NCBI RefSeq assembly: GCF_900102535.1
Contig: NZ_FNBP01000012.1
Coordinates: 1-64,000 of the forward strand
Source: Sulfitobacter delicatus
GTDB lineage: Bacteria; Pseudomonadota; Alphaproteobacteria; Rhodobacterales; Rhodobacteraceae
Reading direction: 5' to 3'
DNA length: 64,000 nucleotides
In this document: piece after piece, positions 53,385 through 62,335 of the stretch
Layout of the letters: each line of letters opens with the position of its first letter
Position numbering within the stretch: the first letter of the stretch is position 1
The notes under the pieces: model-generated
Seen by the model: only the letters and a program-made list of their open reading frames with translations
The model's database searches: none
What the model was told of the DNA's origin: nothing
Position numbers and translations under genes: made by a program

Positions 53385-54595
53385 GCCGACCGCGGCTGAG
53401 CAACAAGGCCGCGCGTCGCCTGTTCCTCGCGCGACATCTGTTGGCGGAGCCACCGCAAGGTCCCGCCAGCGGGGCGGCGCTGCTAGACGTGATCCACTCC
53501 CTTGGCTTTGTGCAACTCGACAGCATCAACACGGTCGCGCGGGCGCATGACCTGATCCTGTTCGCCCGCCGTCCACGCTATCGCCCGGCGGCGCTGAAGC
53601 GGCTCTATGAAAAAGACCGGGCTCTATTCGAACATTGGACCCATGACGCCGCCATCATCCCGATGGAATTTTACCCGCAGTGGCAGCTTCGGCGCGAGCG
53701 CGATGCGGCGAAGCTGTTCAGGCGCTGGAAAGACTGGCAGCGCCATGATTTCGAAGCGAAATTGCACAGCGTCTTGGAGCAGATCCGCACAGAAGGGCCG
53801 GTGACCTCATCAGACGTGGGCCGGGACGAGCCGCGCAGCAGCAGGGGTTGGTGGGAATGGCATCCGTCAAAAACCGCGCTGGAGTATCTTTGGCGCAGCG
53901 GGGCGCTGGCGGTAGTCGGGCGCGAGGGGTTTCGCAAGCGCTATGACCTGACAGAACGCGTGGTCCCTGCCCCGCTCCATGAACCAGCTTTGGCACCGGA
54001 CCAGACCCAGACCATCGACTGGTATTGCGATCAAGCACTCGCGCGTTTGGGGTTTGCCACGCCGGGGGAATTGGCCGCCTTCTGGGCGCATATCACTCCG
54101 GCTGAAGCGCGTGGTTGGTGTTTGGCGGAACATGCAGCGGGGCGGCTGGAAGAGATCGACATCGAAGGGGCGGACGGCGGCCTGCGGCCCGCCTTTGCCC
54201 GGCCCGATTGGGCCACGGACCCGGCGCAGCATTGCGAGCCACCCAACCGCCTGCGCGTGCTCAGCCCCTTTGACCCCGCCCTGCGCGACCGCAAGCGTGC
54301 GGCGCGACTCTTTGGCTTTGACTACCGGATCGAAGTCTTTGTCCCCGCCGCGCAGCGCAAGTTCGGCTACTATGTTTTTCCGCTGCTGCAAGGGGACCGT
54401 TTGGTAGGGCGCATCGACATGAAAGCCTTTCGCGATGCGGATGAGTTGCACGTTACGGCCCTCTGGCCCGAAGGCGGCGTTCGCTGGGGCAAGCTGCGGC
54501 ACCAGGCGTTAGAGGCGGAGTTGCAACGTCTGCTGCCGCTGGCTGGGGTCAGCCAAGTGAGCTTTGCGGACGGCTGGCTGCGCGCGGCGGTCTGA
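53381..54595 (+). CDS. AlkX/YcaQ-type DNA glycosylase (winged-helix, HTH_42)
   Basis: The 404-residue protein has three winged-helix units and the family's catalytic-loop motif at Q45-L46-D47 in GFVQLDSINTVARAHD. The Q-x-D form is that of E. coli YcaQ (AlkX), which unhooks interstrand crosslinks by removing alkylated bases; the AlkZ branch has Q-x-Q. Other shared blocks are FEHWTHDAAIIPMEFYP and LSPFDPALRDRKRAARLFGFDYRIEVFVP. It starts with GTG overlapping the LacI-type gene's stop codon, so the two are translated together, an unexpected pairing. Confidence 0.85.
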   Translation: MSRPRLSNKAARRLFLARHLLAEPPQGPASGAALLDVIHSLGFVQLDSINTVARAHDLILFARRPRYRPAALKRLYEKDRALFEHWTHDAAIIPMEFYPQWQLRRERDAAKLFRRWKDWQRHDFEAKLHSVLEQIRTEGPVTSSDVGRDEPRSSRGWWEWHPSKTALEYLWRSGALAVVGREGFRKRYDLTERVVPAPLHEPALAPDQTQTIDWYCDQALARLGFATPGELAAFWAHITPAEARGWCLAEHAAGRLEEIDIEGADGGLRPAFARPDWATDPAQHCEPPNRLRVLSPFDPALRDRKRAARLFGFDYRIEVFVPAAQRKFGYYVFPLLQGDRLVGRIDMKAFRDADELHVTALWPEGGVRWGKLRHQALEAELQRLLPLAGVSQVSFADGWLRAAV

Positions 54596-54599
54596 CCTT

Positions 54600-55301
54600 T
54601 TAAGGCGCAGCGAAAACCGGCGGCTGCAACCCGGCGTGAAACCACGTTAGATAGCTATGGATCGAATGCACGGGCCGCCCCGTCGCCGCTGCAATGTCAA
54701 TCGCATAGGGCACCATATTGGTACATTCGAGCAGGATCGCCCCGACATCCTCATGACGCGCGACCAATCTCTGCGCCGCCAGCACCATATCCTTGCGCGC
54801 TTGAGCAACGTCCAAGTCACGCCGATTGCCAAGGATGGTTTGCGCAAAACTGCTTTCCTCCAGCCCTTCGACCGAACTGCCTTCTGGCACCCCGGCGGCG
54901 CGCAGATGGGCAGGCGAGAGGCTTGCAGCGGAAATGGTCAGTATGCCGACGCGCTGCCCCGGCGGGAGAGTGGCCGCTATGATCCCCGCCTGCTCCAGCG
55001 CCGAGGCTGCGACAGGCACGCCAAGTGCTTCGGCCAGACGGGGCCGGATGAGGGCCAGAAATCCGCAGGTAGTAGCGATGCCAGTGCAACCCTCGGCCAC
55101 CAGTTCCCGCCCCGCCGCGATAAAGGACTGCACGAAAGGTTCAATATCATCGCAGACAATCGCTTCGGGAGTCGCACCGGGCACCACGGCATAGCGTACG
55201 GGGAAGGGCCAACTGCCTGCGTGGCCAACGTCGCCGAGGATGCGCGGAAACTGCGTATCGAGCATGAGGATCCCCAGCCGCGCCTTGGGTTCATTCGCCA
55301 T
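54600..55301 (-). CDS. Asp/Glu/hydantoin racemase-family enzyme
   Basis: The 233-residue protein has the two racemase cysteines expected of the family: GCTGIATTCGFLA (about 74-86) and LECTNMVPYA (about 192-201). The family includes aspartate, glutamate and hydantoin racemases and maleate isomerases. The ATG at 55301 follows GGAGG by 4 nt; longer frames to 55475 overlap the divergent gene. It is divergent from the FAD oxidoreductase of the TRAP/5-oxoprolinase cluster, which suggests a role in epimerising an amino acid or lactam used there. Confidence 0.85.
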   Translation of the reverse strand: MANEPKARLGILMLDTQFPRILGDVGHAGSWPFPVRYAVVPGATPEAIVCDDIEPFVQSFIAAGRELVAEGCTGIATTCGFLALIRPRLAEALGVPVAASALEQAGIIAATLPPGQRVGILTISAASLSPAHLRAAGVPEGSSVEGLEESSFAQTILGNRRDLDVAQARKDMVLAAQRLVARHEDVGAILLECTNMVPYAIDIAAATGRPVHSIHSYLTWFHAGLQPPVFAAP

Positions 55302-55463
55302 ATGCCCTCCATTTAAGCGCAACTTGCCCTCGATGGGCAGGCGGGACAAGCGAAACACCCACAATGACATTTTATCAGCATTTTGTTGACGTGTTGAAAT
55401 TTTATGTGAAGATGGCGGCATGGAATCGCTTGATTTACCTTTCACTTGCTCTTGGGCCTGCGC

Positions 55464-56705
55464 ATGACCCAGCATGTCGTCATCATCGGCGCTGGCATCG
55501 TCGGCGTCTCTGCCGCGATCTGGCTGCGCCGAGCGGGCGCTGAGGTGACGCTTGTGGACCGCAGCGAGCCGGGGCGTGGCACCTCACATGGCAATGGCGG
55601 TGTTTTGGCTGCGGCGGGCGTCGCCCCGGTCACCGGACCGGGGCTGCTGCGCAAAGCGCCCGGAATGCTGCGCGACCCGGAGTTTCCGCTGTTCCTGCGC
55701 TGGCCCTATGTGCCGCGTCTGCTGCCATGGCTACGCCGCTACCTGAGCCACGCAAACGACGCTGACACCCGCCGCATCTCTCGCAGTTTGGCGCCGATCG
55801 TCGCGGACAGTGTCGCCCAGCACAAAGCGCTCTGCGCCGATCTGGGGTTGGAGGATTGGGTCCGCGACAGTGACTACTGCTTTGCCTATACCAACCGCGC
55901 CGCCTTTGAAGCCGAAGCCTACACTTGGGCGCGGCGCAAAGACGCCGGTTTCACGCCGGAGATCATCGAAGGCGGAGCGGTGCAAGAGTTTGACCTGGCC
56001 TATGGCCCGCAGATCACCTGCGTCGCCCGACTGGCCGATCATGGCTTCATCGCCGACCCCGGCGGCTATGTCCGGGCACTGGCAAAGGCCTTTGAGGCGA
56101 TGGGCGGCACCATCCGGCAGGCCGACGTACAGGATGTCGAGATCACCGGCGGGCGCGCCACCGCGGTGCTAACCGATCAAGGCTCCCTACCCTGCGATAG
56201 CGTGCTGCTCGCCACCGGGGTTTGGTCCAAACCTCTGATGCAAAAGCTCGGTGTGAACGTCCCGCTGGAATCCGAGCGCGGCTATCACATCGTCTTCAAA
56301 GCTGCCCAAGGCGGCCCCTCGCGCCCCACCATGATGGCCGCGGGCAAATTCGTTGCCACCCCAATGACCGAAGGGTTGCGCTGCGCCGGAATCGTGGAAT
56401 TCGGCGGGCTGAAGGCGGGTGCGTCCAAAGCCCCACTCGCCCTGCTGCGCCGCCAAGCCAAGGCCGCCTTTCCGCATCTCACTGCAACCGAGGAAATCGA
56501 ATGGCTGGGGCACCGACCCGCCCCCAGCGACTCTCTGCCCCTAATCGGGCAGATTGGGACAAGCCGGATCTATACCGCCTTCGGGCATCACCACATCGGG
56601 TTGACGGGCGGGCCAAAAACGGGCCGACTGATCGCCGGATTGATCACGGGGCAGCCGCCAAACACGGATCTGACCCCGTATCACCCCCAGCGCTTTGACA
56701 GATAA
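55464..56705 (+). CDS. D-amino-acid-dehydrogenase-like FAD oxidoreductase (DadA/DAO type)
   Basis: The 413-residue flavoprotein has the dinucleotide motif HVVIIGAGIVGVSAAIWLRRAGAEVTLVDR, then GRGTSHGNGGVLAAAGVAPV and a C-terminal WLGHRPAPSDSLPLIGQ motif, as in DadA-like enzymes that oxidise D-amino acids to 2-oxo acids with a quinone acceptor. The ATG at 55464 is chosen as the FAD strand starts next to it. It is the first gene of a plus-strand run leading to the TRAP transporter and pxp genes. Confidence 0.9.
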   Translation: MTQHVVIIGAGIVGVSAAIWLRRAGAEVTLVDRSEPGRGTSHGNGGVLAAAGVAPVTGPGLLRKAPGMLRDPEFPLFLRWPYVPRLLPWLRRYLSHANDADTRRISRSLAPIVADSVAQHKALCADLGLEDWVRDSDYCFAYTNRAAFEAEAYTWARRKDAGFTPEIIEGGAVQEFDLAYGPQITCVARLADHGFIADPGGYVRALAKAFEAMGGTIRQADVQDVEITGGRATAVLTDQGSLPCDSVLLATGVWSKPLMQKLGVNVPLESERGYHIVFKAAQGGPSRPTMMAAGKFVATPMTEGLRCAGIVEFGGLKAGASKAPLALLRRQAKAAFPHLTATEEIEWLGHRPAPSDSLPLIGQIGTSRIYTAFGHHHIGLTGGPKTGRLIAGLITGQPPNTDLTPYHPQRFDR

Positions 56706-56743
56706 CGCCAAGCGCGAAGATGAACCAAAAAGGGAGAAACCAA

Positions 56744-57733
56744 ATGACACTGACAGCAAGACTGATGGCCGGCGCGGCCATGACGGCTCTGACACTGGGC
56801 ACAGCCATGCCCGCTTTCGCGGCCGAGAAATGGGACATGCCGATGGCCTATTCGGCCTCAAACTTCCACTCCGAGAATGGCGTGAAATTCGCCGAATGCG
56901 TGACCGAAGCGACCGGCGGCGAGATCGAGATCACCGTGCACCCGGGTGGCGCCTTGTTCGCAGGCGCGGACATCAAGCGGGCGATCCAGACCGGGCAGGT
57001 CCAGCTGGGCGAGCGTCTGCTTTCCGGCCACCAGAACGAGAACGCGGTCTTCGGCTTTGACTCCATCCCCTTCCTCGCGCCCTCCTTTGAGGCCAGCGCG
57101 CAGCTTTGGGAAGCCGCCAAGCCCAAGGTCGAAGAGGTGCTGGCCGAGCAGAACCTCGTGCTCCTGTATAACGTGCCATGGCCGCCCCAAGGTCTCTACT
57201 TCAAGAAAGAGGTCGGCTCGGTTGAGGACATGAAGGGCGTCAAGTTCCGCTCTTACAACAACACCACCGCGCGTCTGGCCGAGCTGACCGGCATGTCGCC
57301 CGTTACCATCGAGGCCGCTGAAGTCAGCCAAGCCTTTGCCACCGGCGTCGCGGAATCGATGATCTCTTCGGGGGCCACCGGTTACGACCAAAAGGTCTGG
57401 GAAAGCCTGACGCATTTCTACGAAGTCGACGCATGGCTGCCGCGCAACTACGTGATGATCAACGCGGATGTCTGGGAAGACGTCTCGGACGCCAACAAAG
57501 AGGCGATCACCACCTGCGCCACCGAAGCCGAAGAGCGCGGTCTGACAGCGTCGAAAGAATACACCCAGTTCACCTATGACGGTCTGCGCGAAGGCGGCAT
57601 GAACGTGGAGCCTGCCAGCGAAGAGCTGATGAAAGGCCTGCGCGAAGTCGGCGACACCATGACGCAAGAATGGCTTGAAGCCGCGGGCGAAGACGGTCAA
57701 GCGATCGTCGATAACTACAAAGCGATGCAGTAA
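56744..57733 (+). CDS. TRAP transporter substrate-binding protein (DctP family)
   Basis: The 329-residue periplasmic protein binds the transported solute. It has a signal peptide (about 1-27, AMPAFA) and the DctP-fold signature KGVKFRSYNNTTARLAELTGMSPVTIEAAEVSQAFATGVAESMISS (about 163-208), where the Arg after VKF contacts the ligand carboxylate. AAGGGAG lies before the ATG at 56744. It belongs to the same run as the permease genes, which follow a hairpin. The ligand is not readable; adjacent genes suggest an amino acid or 5-oxoproline. Confidence 0.93.
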   Translation: MTLTARLMAGAAMTALTLGTAMPAFAAEKWDMPMAYSASNFHSENGVKFAECVTEATGGEIEITVHPGGALFAGADIKRAIQTGQVQLGERLLSGHQNENAVFGFDSIPFLAPSFEASAQLWEAAKPKVEEVLAEQNLVLLYNVPWPPQGLYFKKEVGSVEDMKGVKFRSYNNTTARLAELTGMSPVTIEAAEVSQAFATGVAESMISSGATGYDQKVWESLTHFYEVDAWLPRNYVMINADVWEDVSDANKEAITTCATEAEERGLTASKEYTQFTYDGLREGGMNVEPASEELMKGLREVGDTMTQEWLEAAGEDGQAIVDNYKAMQ

Positions 57734-57741
57734 TCGCATCT

Positions 57742-57771
57742 GCGGCGGCCCTGATCCGGGGCCGCCGCTTT
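57742..57771 (+). terminator. Hairpin between TRAP binding protein and permease genes
   Basis: A 10-bp GC stem GCGGCGGCCC/GGGCCGCCGC with a 7-nt loop is followed by TTT, 8 bp after the binding-protein stop. Such intra-operon hairpins let the binding protein be made in excess over the permease, by partial termination or by protecting the upstream mRNA. Confidence 0.7.
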
Positions 57772-57801
57772 CATGCCAAGGCATGATCTAGGGAGGGTCA
57801 C

Positions 57802-58326
57802 ATGACAACGCTGCGCAAAATATTGGACGGGCTATACACCGGGGCGGGGGCGCTGGCGGCGGTCTGCCTGGTGGCCATCCTTACCTTGATCGTCGCCCAG
57901 ATGGTCGCCCGCTGGACCGGCAATGTCTTTCCGGGGGCTGCAAGCTATGCGGGCTACGCCATGGCCGGCGCCAGTTTTCTGGCCTTTGCCAACGCGCTCA
58001 ACCGCGGCTCGCATATCCGCGTCTCGATCCTTGTGAATGCGTTGAGCGATAAAGGCCGCCGCCTGCTCGATATCTGGTGCTTCGCCGTGGCAGCTGCTGT
58101 CGCTTGGTACTTCACCTATTACGCCTATTGGTTTGTCTACTGGTCGTGGAAGTTCAACGAAGTCAGTCAAGACCAAGACGCCACTGCGCTCTGGATTCCG
58201 CAATCGGTCATGGTCATCGGCGGCGGCATTCTCGCCATCGCGCTGACCGACAACCTTTTGCATCTCATCTTTAAGGGCGACCACCGCGTCACCCGTGATC
58301 TTGTCGATCAAAGCTTCGGGGAATGA
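57802..58326 (+). CDS. TRAP transporter small permease (DctQ)
   Basis: The 174-residue membrane protein has four helices (about 15-37, 48-65, 88-110, 130-150) and the DctQ marker NRGSHIRVSILVNALSDKGRRLLD. GGGAGGG lies before the ATG. It forms the small membrane subunit with DctM, whose gene follows after 4 bp. Confidence 0.92.
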   Translation: MTTLRKILDGLYTGAGALAAVCLVAILTLIVAQMVARWTGNVFPGAASYAGYAMAGASFLAFANALNRGSHIRVSILVNALSDKGRRLLDIWCFAVAAAVAWYFTYYAYWFVYWSWKFNEVSQDQDATALWIPQSVMVIGGGILAIALTDNLLHLIFKGDHRVTRDLVDQSFGE

Positions 58327-58330
58327 CGCC

Positions 58331-59647
58331 ATGACCGAGATTTACGCCATCGCCCTGTTTCTGATCGTCCTGTTCTTCCTGCTCGGCACCGGTGTCTGGG
58401 TCGGGCTGGCCCTGATGGGCGTCGCCTGGGTCGGGATGGAGCTTTTCACCACCCGCCCCGTGGGCGACACGATGATCACCACGATCTGGGCCAGTTCCTC
58501 AAGCTGGACTCTCACCGCCCTGCCGCTCTTTGTCTGGATGGGCGAGATCCTCTACCGCACGCGGCTATCGCAGGACATGTTCAAAGGGTTGTCGCCTTGG
58601 CTGGCGAAACTGCCGGGCGGGCTGGTGCATACCAATATCGTCGGCTGTACGGTCTTCGCCGCCGTCTCTGGCTCTTCCGCCGCGACGCTGACCACCGTGG
58701 GCAAGATGTCGATCCCGGAACTGCGGGCGCGCAATTACCCTGAGAAGATGATCATTGGCACGCTAGCGGGCGCCGCGACGCTGGGCCTGATGATCCCCCC
58801 CTCGCTGGCGCTGATCGTCTATGGCGTGACGGTGAACGAAAGCATCACCAAACTGTTCTTTGCCGGCGTCATGCCCGGCCTGCTGTTGGCGCTGATGTTC
58901 ATGGGCTATGTCGCGATCACCAGCCTCATGTCCAAGGACTGGAACCCCGACGTCGAGACCGACATGAGTTTCGCGGAAAAGCTGCGCAATTCGCGCTTCC
59001 TGCTGCCAGTCTTTGCGCTGATCTCGGTCGTGATCGGCTCGATGTATCTCGGCTTTGCTACCGCGACCGAGGCCGCCGCGATTGGGGTGATCGGCTCGCT
59101 GACGCTGGCGCTGTTCCAAGGCTCGCTCGACTGGCACAGTTTTCGCGAAAGCCTCATGGGCGCGATGCGCACCTCCGCGATGATCGCGCTTATCCTTGCC
59201 GGTGCCGCCTTCTTGAAACTGTCAATGGGGTTCACTGGCCTGCCCCGCGCGCTGGCCGACGGCATCGCGGCAATGGAACTCTCGCGGTTTGAGCTGCTGA
59301 TGGCGCTTTTGGTCTTTTACATCGTGCTGGGCATGTTCCTTGATGGCATCTCCTCGGTCGTGCTGACCATGGCAGTGGTCGAGCCCATGGTGCGCGGCGC
59401 GGGGATCGACCTGATTTGGTTCGGCATCTTCGTGGTGGTCGTAGTTGAGATGGCACAAATCACCCCGCCCATCGGCTTCAACCTCTTCGTGCTCCAAGGC
59501 ATGACCAACCACGAGATGGGCTATATCACCAAGGCCGCGCTGCCAATGTTTGCGATCATGGTCTTTATGGTCTTTGTCCTGATCTGGTTCCCCGAGGTCG
59601 CCACATGGCTGCCCGAAAACCTGCGCAGCGGTCCGGCGACCGGGTGA
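58331..59647 (+). CDS. TRAP transporter large permease (DctM)
   Basis: The 438-residue protein has about 12 helices and the transport-domain marks WTLTALPLFVWMGEILYRT, GSSAATLTTVGKMSIPELRARNYPEKMIIGTLAGAATLGLMIPPS and ITPPIGFNLFVLQGM. It forms the Na+-driven channel of the TRAP system with the DctQ and DctP partners next to it. The ATG at 58331 lies 4 bp after dctQ. Confidence 0.95.
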   Translation: MTEIYAIALFLIVLFFLLGTGVWVGLALMGVAWVGMELFTTRPVGDTMITTIWASSSSWTLTALPLFVWMGEILYRTRLSQDMFKGLSPWLAKLPGGLVHTNIVGCTVFAAVSGSSAATLTTVGKMSIPELRARNYPEKMIIGTLAGAATLGLMIPPSLALIVYGVTVNESITKLFFAGVMPGLLLALMFMGYVAITSLMSKDWNPDVETDMSFAEKLRNSRFLLPVFALISVVIGSMYLGFATATEAAAIGVIGSLTLALFQGSLDWHSFRESLMGAMRTSAMIALILAGAAFLKLSMGFTGLPRALADGIAAMELSRFELLMALLVFYIVLGMFLDGISSVVLTMAVVEPMVRGAGIDLIWFGIFVVVVVEMAQITPPIGFNLFVLQGMTNHEMGYITKAALPMFAIMVFMVFVLIWFPEVATWLPENLRSGPATG

Positions 59648-59653
59648 TCCTAG

Positions 59654-60589
59654 ATGCTGCATATCCTGAGGCTGGCCTCGCGCCATGCGCGGGCCTGTCT
59701 GGTCGCTGGCCTGCTGGCCGGGTTGGTCCTGCCCGGCCTCGCGGCGGCGCTTGCAGACTGGCTGCCGCAGATGGTGGCCGCACTGTTGACGCTCACGGCG
59801 CTCAGGATCGGGCACCGTGCGGCGACGGGCGCGGCGCGCGATCTACGGTGGGGCTTGGCCTCGGTGCTGGCCTTGCAGACGGTGCTGCCGCTGGTGCTGC
59901 TCGGAGGCTTCACCCTCGCAGGGTTGGGACACACGCCTGCGGCGCTGGCGGTGACGCTGGCTTCGGCGGCGCCCGCGCTGACGGGCAGCGTCAACCTCGC
60001 GCTTTTGCTGCGGCTCGACGCAGGGCGGATGATGCAACTAATGGTGCTGGGCACCGCCGCGTTCCCGCTGACGGTCCTGCCGGTTCTGGCGCTGCTGCCG
60101 CAGCTTGGTCCAGCGTCGGACGTGGTTGCCCCGGCCCTAAGGCTGCTGGCTGTGATCGTCGCGGCCACCGGGCTCGGCTTCGCCCTGCGCCACTTTTTGC
60201 TGCCCCGCCCAACAGCGCGCCAGATCGAGACGCTCGACGGGGCGTCGGTGCTGGCTTTTTGCATCATCGTCGTGGGCCTGATGGCCGCGCTCAACCCCGC
60301 GCTGCGCAGCGACCCTTGGGTCGTGGCGGGCTGGACGGTGCTGGCCTTCGCCCTAAGCTATCTACTGCAAGCGGCGGCTCTGCTGGCGCTGCGCCGTGGC
60401 CCGCTGCATCCCGTCGCCGGACCACTGGCGATTGGCGCCGGGAACCGCAATATCGCGCTTTTCCTCGTCGCACTCCCGCCCGAGGTTCTGGCTCCCCTGA
60501 TGATCTTTATCGGCTGCTGGCAACTGCCGATGTATCTAACCCCGGTGCTGCTGCCGCGCCTTTACGAAAGGATGCTCCGCAATGACTGA
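59654..60589 (+). CDS. BASS-like (bile-acid:sodium symporter superfamily) membrane permease
   Basis: The 311-residue protein has nine to ten helices with the BASS-type pattern, including a helix-breaking GAGNRNIALFLVALP near 260-274 (compare the G-x-N-x crossover of these symporters) and SAAPALTGSVNLALLL near 104-119. It starts 6 bp after the DctM gene, and its stop overlaps pxpB by ATGA, so it belongs to the catabolic operon. It could be a second importer or an exporter for a side product. The family call is by pattern only. Confidence 0.65.
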   Translation: MLHILRLASRHARACLVAGLLAGLVLPGLAAALADWLPQMVAALLTLTALRIGHRAATGAARDLRWGLASVLALQTVLPLVLLGGFTLAGLGHTPAALAVTLASAAPALTGSVNLALLLRLDAGRMMQLMVLGTAAFPLTVLPVLALLPQLGPASDVVAPALRLLAVIVAATGLGFALRHFLLPRPTARQIETLDGASVLAFCIIVVGLMAALNPALRSDPWVVAGWTVLAFALSYLLQAAALLALRRGPLHPVAGPLAIGAGNRNIALFLVALPPEVLAPLMIFIGCWQLPMYLTPVLLPRLYERMLRND

Positions 60590-61310
60590 CTGGCCCCGCA
60601 TTCGCAGCGTCGGCCTCTCTGGCCTGTTGATCACCTTTGCCGAGAAAATGTCCGAACCCGCCAACCGCGCAGCACTCGCCTTTCGCGCGGCGGTCGAAGC
60701 GCAGGACTGGCCGGAGGTGACCGAGACCAGCACCTCGCTGGTGTCGACCTTCGTGCAGTTTGAGGTCAGCCAAGACGCCATCGCAAAGATGACCGACCGC
60801 CTGCGCGCGTTGCTGCAAACCCGCGACTGGTTCGCCGAAGCGCTCCCCGCCGGGCGCAGCCTGTGGCATGTGCCGACGGTCTATGGCACCGACCTCGCCC
60901 CGCAGCTTGAGGAAGCCGCCGAAGCCGCGGGCCTCGACCCCGATGCGGCCATCGCCGAGTTGTCGCAGTCCCGCGTGCGGGTGCTCACCATCGGCTTCGC
61001 CCCCGGCCAGCCGTATATGGGTGAGTTAGCCGAGCATTGGGACATTCCGCGCCAGCAGGGGCTCACCAAATCCGTGCCGCCCGGGGCGCTGGTCGTCGCG
61101 ATCCGGCAGTTGATCATCTTCACCAATGCCTCCCCCACCGGCTGGCGGCATATCGGACAGACCGCCTTCCGCACCTTCCGCCCCGGCAGCGAAATGCCCT
61201 TTCCGCTGTCCCCCGGCGATGAATTGATCTTCCCGTCGATCACCCGCCAAGAGTTCGAGCGCATCGCAGATGACCCCACCGGCGGTGCCGAGCAGGAGGC
61301 GCTGACATGA
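60582..61310 (+). CDS. pxpB: 5-oxoprolinase subunit PxpB (KipI-like)
   Basis: PxpB, with PxpC, activates 5-oxoproline with ATP in the PxpABC enzyme that opens the lactam to glutamate. The 242-residue protein has the KipI-type N-terminal part (LSGLLITFAEKMSEPANRAALAFRAAVE) and the cyclophilin-like C-terminal domain with VLTIGFAPGQPYMGEL, GALVVAIRQLIIFTNASPTGWRHIGQTAFRTF. It overlaps the BASS-like gene and pxpC. This standard B-C-A order supports a functional 5-oxoprolinase. Confidence 0.92.
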   Translation: MTDWPRIRSVGLSGLLITFAEKMSEPANRAALAFRAAVEAQDWPEVTETSTSLVSTFVQFEVSQDAIAKMTDRLRALLQTRDWFAEALPAGRSLWHVPTVYGTDLAPQLEEAAEAAGLDPDAAIAELSQSRVRVLTIGFAPGQPYMGELAEHWDIPRQQGLTKSVPPGALVVAIRQLIIFTNASPTGWRHIGQTAFRTFRPGSEMPFPLSPGDELIFPSITRQEFERIADDPTGGAEQEALT

Positions 61311-62335
61311 GCGCCCTGACCATCCTCCAAGCCGGCCCGGCCATGACGGTCCAAGACCTTGGCCGCCCCGGCTACCGCGCCTTGGGCCTGACCCACGGAG
61401 GGGCCGCCGACCCCATAGCGCTGCACGAAGGGGCCGCTTTGTTGAACCAAGACCCCGGCTGCGCAGCGCTTGAAATGGCGGGCAGCGGCGGGCAGTTCTC
61501 GGCGGACAGCGACACCCGCATCGCCCTCGCAGGCGCGCAGATGCAGGTGAGCATCGACGGCGAGCCGGTTGCATGGGACGCCAGCCACCTGCTGCCTGCG
61601 GGGGCCACGCTGACCATCGGCGGCGCACGGGATGGAGCTTACGGCTATCTCCACGTCGGGGGCGGGATCGACATAGAGCCAGTAATGGGCTCACGCTCCA
61701 GCCACCTCGCCGCGGGCATCGGCCAGCCCTTGGCAAGTGGCGATAGCCTGCCCATCAGCAAAGACAGCGGCGGCGAGACCAGTCAAACCTTGCCCCGCGA
61801 CAGCCGCTTCGGTGCCGAACGCGTGCGCATCGTCGCCTCCATGCAGACCGAGGCTTTTGACGAAGAGACCCGCACCCGCTTCACCAATACCACCTTCCGC
61901 CGTGACGCCCGCGCCAACCGGATGGGCGCGCGGATGGACCACGACGGCGACGGCTTTGCCACCGGCGGGCAGCTCACCATCGTCTCCGAAGTCATCACCC
62001 CCGGCGACATCCAGATCACCGGCGACGGCGCGCCCTTTGTGCTGATGTGCGAATGCCAGACCACCGGCGGCTACCCCCGCATTGGCACGGTGATCCCCTG
62101 CGACCTGCCGATCGTCGCGCAAGCCCAGCCGGGCGCTGCGCTGCGGTTCGAGTTCATCGACCTCGACGAGGCGCTGGCCGCCGAGACCCGCCACCGCGAT
62201 GCCCTCGCGGCCCTGCCCAAACAGCGTCAGCCCCTGCTGCGCGACCCTGCGCGCATCCGCGATCTGCTGGCCTATCAATTGATCTCCGGCGTGGTTTCGG
62301 CCACCGCCGACCCTTTCGAAGAGGACAAGACATGA
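61307..62335 (+). CDS. pxpC: 5-oxoprolinase subunit PxpC (KipA-like, biotin-carboxylase-related fold)
   Basis: PxpC forms the second part of the ATP-dependent oxoprolinase. The 342-residue protein has the family opening LTILQAGPAMTVQDLGRPGYRALGLTHGGAADPIALHEG, GGGIDIEPVMGSRSSHLAAGIGQPL near the middle and FVLMCECQTTGGYPRIGTVIPCDLPIVAQAQPG near 243-275. Its start and stop overlap pxpB and pxpA by ATGA, so the three subunits are made at matching levels. Confidence 0.93.
   Translation: MSALTILQAGPAMTVQDLGRPGYRALGLTHGGAADPIALHEGAALLNQDPGCAALEMAGSGGQFSADSDTRIALAGAQMQVSIDGEPVAWDASHLLPAGATLTIGGARDGAYGYLHVGGGIDIEPVMGSRSSHLAAGIGQPLASGDSLPISKDSGGETSQTLPRDSRFGAERVRIVASMQTEAFDEETRTRFTNTTFRRDARANRMGARMDHDGDGFATGGQLTIVSEVITPGDIQITGDGAPFVLMCECQTTGGYPRIGTVIPCDLPIVAQAQPGAALRFEFIDLDEALAAETRHRDALAALPKQRQPLLRDPARIRDLLAYQLISGVVSATADPFEEDKT

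Noticed and set aside
59605..60585. Second long open frame on the plus strand overlapping the BASS-like permease
   Set aside because: It is Ala/Arg/Gly-rich with no helix pattern; the other frame (59654-60589) has hydrophobic segments, a fitting start after dctM and an ATGA link to pxpB.
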